Shown: one piece after another, positions 55,790-64,000 of the stretch
Layout: each line of letters opens with the position of its first letter
How positions within the stretch are numbered: position 1 is the stretch's first letter
From: Dryomyza anilis
Taxonomy: Eukaryota; Arthropoda; Insecta; Diptera; Dryomyzidae
DNA length: 64,000 nt
Reading direction: 5' to 3'
Assembly: GCA_951804985.1 (NCBI GenBank)
Contig: OX638133.1
Span: forward strand, 26,752,963-26,816,962
The notes under the pieces: model-generated
The model's input: the letters and a program-made list of their open reading frames with translations, nothing else
Told to the model about the DNA's origin: nothing
Databases searched by the model: none
Position numbers and translations under genes: made by a program

Positions 55790-56432
55790 TAAAGTTAAAA
55801 TATCTTAATTCATGAAATCAAAAAATCTAAAAAATATTAAATCTAACAATCATAAATCAAAAAAAAAATTAATAAAAATTAAAAAAAGCAATCAAAAGCT
55901 AAAACGCAAGATAAAAACACAATAATTAAATAAAAATTGGGAAAAATTATACATTAAAGAAAAATAATAGTAAAAAAAAAACACATAATCAAACGCAATT
56001 TTATAAACGAAATTAAAAGCAGAAAAAAAATCAAATAAAAGAAAATACAATATCAAAAGTGGCAGAAACAAAAATCTAAATAATAATCAAAAACACGTAT
56101 TCAAAGACAATGTCAAACGCAACAACTAATGCAGAAAGAAAACATGTTTTATTTATATTCAAATGTATATATCAAAAGAAAAACACGAAATTAAAAGAAA
56201 AATACAAAAAACTGAATAAAATAATAAAAAATTAATAGAAAATTACAAAACCAGAATCAAATAAAAAATCCAAAATATATAGGGGAAAAAAACAAAACCC
56301 TAAATCAAAAGCAAAAACTTAAGTTATAAGAAGAAACATCAAAAACCAAAAAATTAAAAGCAAAAAAAAAAAAAACACAAGAAAGAGTAACAAAATAAAT
56401 GCAAAAACCTGAACAGAATTCAAAACACAATC

Positions 56433-56482
56433 AATTAATATAAAATTCTTGGTCCGTATGTCTGTCAGTCACACATGTCAGT
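56433..56482 (+). mobile_element. Helitron 5' end fragment, copy 3
   Basis: AATTAATATAAAATTCTTGG then TCCGTATGTCTGTCAGTC matches the first ~45 bases of Helitron copy 1 (TATAAAACTCTTGGTCCGAC). The next block (CCGCTGAACCG) is absent and no CTAG end was found nearby. Confidence 0.6.
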
Positions 56483-56811
56483 CAAAATCCAAAACAGTAA
56501 AACAAAGTAAAAAACAGAAAACCAAAATAAAAATCACAAAATATAAAAAAAACACAAAAGCAAAATACAAAAAAGCAAAAACAAAAAATCAAAAACACAA
56601 AAAAAAGCAAATACACATACTCAAAAGCAAAAAATACAAAAACCAAAAGCAAAAACAGAAGCAAAAAACAAATCAAAAACGCAGCAGGAAAATACACAAA
56701 AATACAAAAACGTAAAAAAGCAAACGAAAAAAAGAAAAAAAACACAAAGTCAATCTTAAAAACAGATGCAAATAAACAAAAAGGAAAAAATAACCAAATA
56801 ATAGGTAAAAA

Positions 56812-57112
56812 TAATAGTTTGGCGCTACAGTCCTATAAGGACTTAGACCGAGCTCTCTCACTATTTTGAGCTGTGCGTGTTATATTTGTACTCAAAGTGG
56901 TGGGACCTACAGTTTATTGCCGACACCGAACGGCGGGTGAAAGCTTTTCACAGGCAATATTTTACCCTCATAGGTTTGCCATTTACTGCCGAGAGGTAGC
57001 GCGGTATAGAAAAATGTTTCTATGAAAAGATGTTGTTAGCCACAGTCCATGCTTGAACCGGGAACCTTTCGGCTTGCAGTCCAACGCACTAACCTTGAGC
57101 TACCGACGCTAC
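56812..57112 (-). mobile_element. tRNA-derived SINE, copy f (full length)
   Basis: Short tail, body with CTCTCTCACTATTTTGAGC, B box complement, and a damaged A box (CCTTGAGCTACCGACG). A 12-bp duplication AATAGGTAAAAA flanks it (56800-56811 and 57113-57124). Confidence 0.85.
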
Positions 57113-57795
57113 AATAGGTAAAAAAAACATAAAAAACGAAAAAAGGAAAAACACAAAAGGCTAAAAAATAAAGAAAAGCAAAAATCAAAACAAAAACAAA
57201 AAAAAAACATAATAATAAAACCAAAATCAAAAATAATAAAACACTAATATAATAATAACAAACAAAAAAGCAAAATCCTAACACACAAAATAAAAAAGAA
57301 CAAGCTAAAACACAAAATAAAAAAAAGCAAAACACAAAAAAGCAATAACGCAAAAACAAAAACCATACAAAAAACAAAAACATAAAACCAAAAGACAAAA
57401 AACAAATTAAAATAAGCAAAAACAAACACATAAACATAAGCAAATCACAAAAACAAATCAAAACCGCAGAAGGTAAAATACAAAATCATGTATACAAAAA
57501 CGTGAAAAAGCCACCGAAAAAAGTAAAAATAAAATCAAAACACAAAGTTCATCTTAAAAACAGCTACAAACAAATAAAAATGCCTAAAAGGAAAACAATA
57601 TAAGAATAGCACTAATAAAATAATTAAGAATCAAAAGCAAAAACACGATAATAACACAAAAAATTAATAAATAAAAACACTGAAAATAAAATGTAAGAAA
57701 ATCTAACAAAAACTCAAATCTAGCAAATAAGGAATAAAAAAAAAACATAACAAAAATAACACATAATGCAAAAAAAAACATGAAATAAAAATATA

Positions 57796-58016
57796 CAACC
57801 AGAAAAAAATACTACATAAATAATAGTTTTTTTACTATTAAAAATAGTCAATAGCATACATTTTTATTTTAATCGGAAAATACCATTAAATACTAGAAAA
57901 TATCATGACATTGCCTTTGAGTTTATATGAAAAGATTTATTTTTTGTATACTATTAAAACAATTATTGTTCTATTGACAAATTTTAATGGGATTTGAGGG
58001 ATTTTTTTTTTGGGTG
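57796..58016 (+). mobile_element. Family-C MITE, copy 4
   Basis: CAACCAGAAAAAAATACTAC ... GAGGGATTTTTTTTTTGGGTG, flanked by TA (57794-57795 and 58017-58018). Same orientation as copy 1. Confidence 0.85.
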
Positions 58017-58019
58017 TAG

Positions 58020-59070
58020 CAAAAATACATACCCAATAACAAATAAGAAAACGAAATCAAAAGAAAAAATACCAAAGCATAAAATAAAAAAATATTATAA
58101 TGCAAATTTAAAAAGAAATCACAACATTATAAAAACTACCATCTTTTCGATTAAGAACAACATACATTTTAAATCTTTTTATAATTCATATAGTTTTTTT
58201 TTTACTTTTTAGTATGTCAAAAATTTATAGCTTTGTATGTTAAAAAAAGGTAATGAAAATATAATTTTCTCTGCCATCTCAAATTTTCCTCTGAACTTAT
58301 TCTGCCCTAAAGTGGAAAAATCAATAGACCTTATTAACTTTAGTTACTTCATCTGAACTTGATAAAATGCAAAAGATTTTGAAGATGCAATAACAAAAAC
58401 TTTCCTATAAAACGACAGCCCTTCTACTGCCGTTTAGAGCCACGGTAAAAGTTCTGCCCTCACGTAACTTTAGTCTGCATTGTAATTATACATGTGGCAA
58501 CGCCAACACCACACACGAAAACCGATGTTGTTGTTAGTTCCAAGAAAATGTTGTTGCTTCTGCTGAAAATGTTATTCTTATGATAAATTTCCGCAGACAG
58601 CTCAACCAGGGCGACGAAATGAGATGCTGTATGAAACGCATGAATGAGTTGTTTGCAAAGTGTTTATGATGTGCAGCAATAAAAATATAATGTGGCAGCA
58701 TTGTAATTAAAACCAACAACAACAGCATATTGTAGTATGTAGTATGACTTATGTTTTTGTATATGTTGTTGTTGTTTTAGTTCGTGTGCCACTTGTTAAT
58801 TGTTGCTGCTGCTGATGCTACTTTGCTAAATTCTATAAATACCTAATGAGCTGAGTACATTATGTTCGGTGGTTTTCTAATGCCGTTCGTCGCAGCGTAA
58901 AGTTGTCAGTGTGGCCACCCTGAATTTAAATGCTCGCACGTGATGTGCGCTACCACGGGCTCATGAGCTTATGAGTTATGCACAATTTATGAACTCAAGT
59001 CAGTGAACTTTACTGAAAGTGGCTGTTGGGGCCCTGTGTAAGGTTTACAAGATTACAGTGGCTGTGGGTT
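58020..59070. other. Unique block left of the GATAAT array; no gene established
   Basis: 58430-59060 is less AT-rich and repeat-free, with CTGCTGCTGATGC, GGTGTGGCCACCCTG-like and CACGTGATGTGCGC segments. The ATG at 59019 leads directly into the hexanucleotide array and is not a gene start. Possible regulatory DNA; no exon supported. Confidence 0.35.
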
Positions 59071-59072
59071 TT

Positions 59073-60369
59073 GATAATGATAATGATAATGATAATGATA
59101 ATGATAATGATAATGATAATGATAATGATAATGATAATGATAATGATAATGATAATGATAATGATAATGATAATGATAATGATAATGATAATGATAATGA
59201 TAATGATAATGATAATGATAATGATAATGATAATGATAATGATAATGATAATGATAATGATAATGATAATGATAATGATAATGATAATGATAATGATAAT
59301 GATAATGATAATGATAATGATAATGATAATGATAATGATAATGATAATGATAATGATAATGATAATGATAATGATAATGATAATGATAATGATAATGATA
59401 ATGATAATGATAATGATAATGATAATGATAATGATAATGATAATGATAATGATAATGATAATGATAATGATAATGATAATGATAATGATAATGATAATGA
59501 TAATGATAATGATAATGATAATGATAATGATAATGATAATGATAATGATAATGATAATGATAATGATAATGATAATGATAATGATAATGATAATGATAAT
59601 GATAATGATAATGATAATGATAATGATAATGATAATGATAATGATAATGATAATGATAATGATAATGATAATGATAATGATAATGATAATGATAATGATA
59701 ATGATAATGATAATGATAATGATAATGATAATGATAATGATAATGATAATGATAATGATAATGATAATGATAATGATAATTATAATTATAATTATAATGA
59801 TAATGATAATGATAATGATGATGATAATGATAATAATAATTTGTTAATTATAATAGTATGATACAAGAACTCTAAAGATAATGATAATGATTATGATAAT
59901 GATGATGATAATGATAATGATAATGATAATGATAATGATAATGATAATGATAATGATAATGATAATGATAATGATAATGATAATGATAATGATAATGATA
60001 ATGATAATGATAATGATAATGATAATGATAATGATAATGATAATGATAATGATAATGATAATGATAATGATAATGATAATGATAATTATAATTATAATTA
60101 TAATGATAATGATAATGATAATGATAATGATAATGATAATGATAATGATAATGATGATGATAATGATAATAATAATTTGTTAATTATAATAGTATGATAC
60201 AAGAACTCTAAAGATAATGATAATGATTATGATAATGATAATGATAATGATAATGATAATGATAATGATAATGATAATGATAATGATAATGATAATGATA
60301 ATGATAATGATAATGATAATGATAATGATAATGATAATGATAATGATAATGATAATGATAATGATAATG

Positions 60370-60405
<36 letters not shown>

Positions 60406-61384
60406 TTGTTAATTATAATAGTATGATACAAGAACTCTAAAGATAATGATAATGATTATGATAATGATGATGATAATGATAATGATAATGATAATGATAA
60501 TGATAATGATAATGATAATGATAATGATAATGATAATGATAATGATAATGATAATGATAATGATAATGATAATGATAATGATAATGATAATGATAATGAT
60601 AATGATAATGATAATGATAATGATAATGATAATGATAATGATAATGATAATGATAATGATAATGATAATGATAATGATAATGATAATGATAATGATAATG
60701 ATAATGATAATGATAATGATAATGATAATGATAATGATAATGATAATGATAATGATAATGATAATGATAATGATAATGATAATGATAATTATAATTATAA
60801 TTATAATGATAATGATAATGATAATGATGATGATAATGATAATAATAATTTGTTAATTATAATAGTATGATACAAGAACTCTAAAGATAATGATAATGAT
60901 TATGATAATGATGATGATAATGATAATGATAATGATAATGATAATGATAATGATAATGATAATGATAATGATAATGATAATGATAATGATAATGATAATG
61001 ATAATGATAATGATAATGATAATGATAATGATAATGATAATGATAATGATAATGATAATGATAATGATAATGATAATGATAATGATAATGATAATGATAA
61101 TGATAATGATAATTATAATTATAATTATAATGATAATGATAATGATAATGATAATGATAATGATGATGATAATGATAATAATAATTTGTTAATTATAATA
61201 GTATGATACAAGAACTCTAAAGATAATGATAATGATTATGATAATGATAATGATAATGATAATGATAATGATAATGATAATGATAATGATAATGATAATG
61301 ATAATGATAATGATAATGATAATGATAATGATAATGATAATGATAATGATAATGATAATGATAATGATAATGATAATGATAATG

Positions 61385-61420
<36 letters not shown>

Positions 61421-61973
61421 TTGTTAATTATAATAGTATGATACAAGAACTCTAAAGATAATGATAATGATTATGATAATGATGATGATAATGATAATGA
61501 TAATGATAATGATAATGATAATGATAATGATAATGATAATGATAATGATAATGATAATGATAATGATAATGATAATGATAATGATAATGATAATGATAAT
61601 GATAATGATAATGATAATGATAATGATAATGATAATTATAATTATAATTATAATGATAATGATAATGATAATGATAATGATAATGATGATGATAATGATA
61701 ATAATAATTTGTTAATTATAATAGTATGATACAAGAACTCTAAAGATAATGATAATGATTATGATAATGATAATGATAATGATAATGATAATGATAATGA
61801 TAATGATAATGATAATGATAATGATAATGATAATGATAATGATAATGATAATGATAATGATAATGATAATGATAATGATAATGATAATGATAATGATAAT
61901 GATAATGATAATGATAATGATAATGATAATGATAATGATAATGATAATGATAATGATAATGATAATGATAATG

Positions 61974-62009
<36 letters not shown>

Positions 62010-62406
62010 TTGTTAATTATAATAGTATGATACAAGAACTCTAAAGATAATGATAATGATTATGATAATGATGATGATAATGATAATGATAATGATAATG
62101 ATAATGATAATGATAATGATAATGATAATGATAATGATAATGATAATGATAATGATAATGATAATGATAATGATAATGATAATGATAATGATAATGATAA
62201 TGATAATGATAATTATAATTATAATTATAATTATAATGATAATGATAATGATAATGATAATGATGATGATAATGATAATAATAATTTGTTAATTATAATA
62301 GTATGATACAAGAACTCTAAAGATAATGATAATGATTATGATAATGATAATGATAATGATAATGATAATGATAATGATAATGATAATGATAATGATAATG
62401 ATAATG

Positions 62407-62442
<36 letters not shown>

Positions 62443-63055
62443 TTGTTAATTATAATAGTATGATACAAGAACTCTAAAGATAATGATAATGATTATGATA
62501 ATGATGATGATAATGATAATGATAATGATAATGATAATGATAATGATAATGATAATGATAATGATAATGATAATGATAATGATAATGATAATGATAATGA
62601 TAATGATAATGATAATGATAATGATAATGATAATGATAATGATAATGATAATGATAATGATAATGATAATGATAATGATAATGATAATGATAATGATAAT
62701 GATAATGATAATGATAATGATAATGATAATGATAATGATAATGATAATGATAATGATAATGATAATGATAATGATAATGATAATGATAATGATAATGATA
62801 ATGATAATGATAATGATAATGATAATGATAATGATAATGATAATGATAATGATAATGATAATGATAATGATAATGATAATGATAATTATAATTATAATGA
62901 TAATGATAATGATAATGATAATGATGATGATAATGATAATAATAATTTGTTAATTATAATAGTATGATACAAGAACTCTAAAGATAATGATTATGATAAT
63001 GATGATGATAATGATAATGATAATGATAATGATAATGATAATGATAATGATAATG

Positions 63056-63091
<36 letters not shown>

Positions 63092-63128
63092 TTGTTAATT
63101 ATAATAGTATGATACAAGAACTCTAAAG
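59073..63128. repeat. (GATAAT)n array with 36-bp spacers, higher order
   Basis: About 4 kb of hexamer GATAAT interrupted twelve times by the same ~36-bp spacer (TGTTAATTATAATAGTATGA then TACAAGAACTCTAAAG), starting near 59841, 60178, 60407, 60851, 61187, 61422, 61710, 62011, 62287, 62443, 62949 and 63093. Two block types exist. L opens GATTATGATAATGATGATG and ends (TATAAT)n ... GATGATGATAAT...AATTTG. S lacks the GATGATG and ends AATAATAATATTG. From the second block they mostly alternate L-S. Every MIMIMI, NDNDND or IIII reading frame in it is an artefact. Confidence 0.95.
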
Positions 63129-63225
63129 ACCCTAGGACGAGGCTCTCTCCTCATTTGAGTTCTGCGTTCTTTATTTTTACATAAATGGTAAAACAGTTTA
63201 ATTCCGAACTCGTGGAGACCTGCAA
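63129..63225 (-). mobile_element. Decayed SINE 3' part bordering the array
   Basis: GAGGCTCTCTCCTCATTTGAG then TTCTGCGTTCTTTATTTTTA and ACAGTTTAATTCCGAACTCG align in order with the minus-strand SINE (GAGCTCTCTCACTATTTTGA, GCTGTGCGTGTTATATTTGT, ACAGTTTATTGCCGACACCG). The array is in the position of its TAA-type tail. The tRNA-like head is not visible. Confidence 0.7.
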
Positions 63226-63459
63226 TTGTCTGTCGAAGATCTGACAGTCTGACATCTCACCCTGATACAGCAATTTTTCTGTAATCTAAAAAGATTTTCT
63301 TGTTCTAAAACTTCCTATAATAAAACTCAACTTGAGAAAAGGTCAACCCCCACAAATAATATATTGGATGAATAAAACGATGTATCACAGGTAGGAATTT
63401 CCAGGCTGCAACAAAAGTGCCAGGCTTGTTACAAGCTTGACTACCAAGGCTTGGTGTAT

Positions 63460-63785
63460 CGAAGGCTGGCACAATCGTTAGTCACAGACTCCACACAGTC
63501 CTTGATATATCAAGCTAGACACAAGCCTGGAACAATCGTCACTCCAAGGCTTTATACAGGCCTTGTTAGTTTAGGTTAGACACAAGCCTGGCACAATCGT
63601 CACTCGCAGACTCCACACAGGCCTTGATATACCAAGCTAGGCACAGGACTGGCACATTTGTCATTCCCAGATTCCAAACATGCCTTGTTAGTTTATGTTG
63701 GACACAAGCACAATTTTCATTCTCGGACTTCACACAGGCCTCGGTATACCAATATTGACACAAGGCTGACACAATATTGAGCCAC
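63460..63785. repeat. 61-bp minisatellite with alternating variants
   Basis: CTGGCACAATCG-type landmarks at 63466, 63527, 63588 and 63648, then shorter units near 63710 and 63763. One variant reads CCTTGATATACCAAGCTAG, the next CCTTGTTAGTTTAGGTTAG, alternating, so the effective period is 122 bp. The 73-codon minus frame is an artefact. Confidence 0.8.
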
Positions 63786-64000
63786 ATATGAAAATTGTCA
63801 AATTATCCAAATCGCCATATGCTGAAGGAAATTCAAAATTTCGTCTCGACAACTTTTCGTCCCATGCCTAGTTATGCGTGTGTACCGACTTTGACTTGAG
63901 TAAATTAAAGTTTACTATGGTGACATTTTTGTGTTGTTTCCATGTTAAAGAACACGATTTTTTAAACGTCAAATGATATAATCGAGAAACTTAAGTCTTT
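63786..64000. other. Intergenic DNA to the window edge, no gene seen
   Basis: Nothing recognised. Confidence 0.4.

Larger units (their letters stand above)
55790..57780. repeat. A-rich low-complexity tract (AAAAC/CAAAAGCAAAA)n
   Basis: About 2 kb of AAAACAAAAGC-type sequence. The same wording follows the 5' end in Helitron copy 1 (CAAAAGCAAAAATGCAAAA, about 14817), and a Helitron 5' end lies inside it at 56433, so it may be an expanded Helitron interior. K/Q/N-rich plus frames and F/L/V/C-rich minus frames (for example 57036-57461) are artefacts. Confidence 0.7.

Noticed and set aside
57036..57461. 141-codon hydrophobic frame resembling a membrane protein
   Set aside because: F/L/V/C-rich only because it is the complement of an AAAACAAAAGC tract; it also runs through a SINE end.
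59019..62953. Very long open frames (NDNDND, MIMIMI, IIII) in the GATAAT array
   Set aside because: They are translations of a stop-free hexanucleotide repeat in every phase and both strands; no gene signals.
63566..63787. 73-codon cysteine-containing minus frame
   Set aside because: Comes from the 61-bp minisatellite; the cysteines repeat with the unit.

Overview
This is a strongly AT-rich stretch of eukaryotic nuclear DNA. It most likely comes from a higher (schizophoran) fly. The evidence is repeat content: seven copies of mini-me/DINE-type elements (the core joins a TA-rich tract to a GTCY microsatellite after 'CTTGATCAGCAT'), Helitrons with an insect-type 5' end, a DD37E Tc1/mariner transposon of the kind known from flies and mosquitoes, and relics of Jockey-like LINEs and Ty3/gypsy. 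The species cannot be read from the sequence; a blowfly or house-fly relative is a guess. I see no intact host gene, no operon structure, no ordinary tRNA or rRNA gene and no CRISPR array. Most long open frames here are low-complexity or repeat artefacts.

Layout. 0-9 kb: a broken LINE reverse transcriptase, a mini-me copy, two ~1 kb TA-flanked foldback elements (family A; the second carries a LINE RNase-H-tail fragment), a 253-bp tandem duplication whose units contain half of a ~0.3 kb foldback MITE (family B), a gypsy reverse-transcriptase relic, and a tRNA-derived SINE. 9-20 kb: a small candidate secreted peptide, a third family-A copy split by a SINE, a hAT element with an 8-bp target duplication holding an LTR-like segment plus a MITE, a Helitron, a gene-like unique block (16.0-17.1 kb), and 2.4 kb of degenerate minisatellite. 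20-30 kb: family-C MITEs (220 bp), a ~510-bp tandem array rich in CGATA/ATCGAT and interrupted by a LINE 3' end, a mini-me copy split by a 2453-bp hAT with ~0.6 kb inverted arms, and a second Helitron. 30-42 kb: further tandem duplications, nested family A/mini-me, a mariner-like transposase fragment, a ~200-bp satellite, mini-me with MITE-B inside, and the near-complete DD37E transposon. 42-58 kb: a PIF/Harbinger-type MITE (TAA duplication), two copies of an unclassified 1.3-1.5 kb element with repeated TTTCCAAAACRTGCTAT motifs, more MITE-B/C, mini-me and SINE copies, a small TA-flanked MITE, and A-rich Helitron-like low-complexity DNA. 58-64 kb: a unique block, a 4-kb (GATAAT)n higher-order array that appears to have grown from a SINE tail, and a 61-bp minisatellite.

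The main biological content is nested transposition. Many target-site duplications can be checked against an unoccupied paralogue in this same window, which dates insertions relative to each other. The most unusual structure is the 59.07-63.13 kb array: its 36-bp spacer is the 3' terminus of the window's SINE, and a decayed SINE body sits at its right edge. Three blocks (16.0-17.1, 49.99-50.88, 58.4-59.06 kb) are less AT-rich and repeat-free by eye, and are where regulatory or exon sequence is most likely if there is any.
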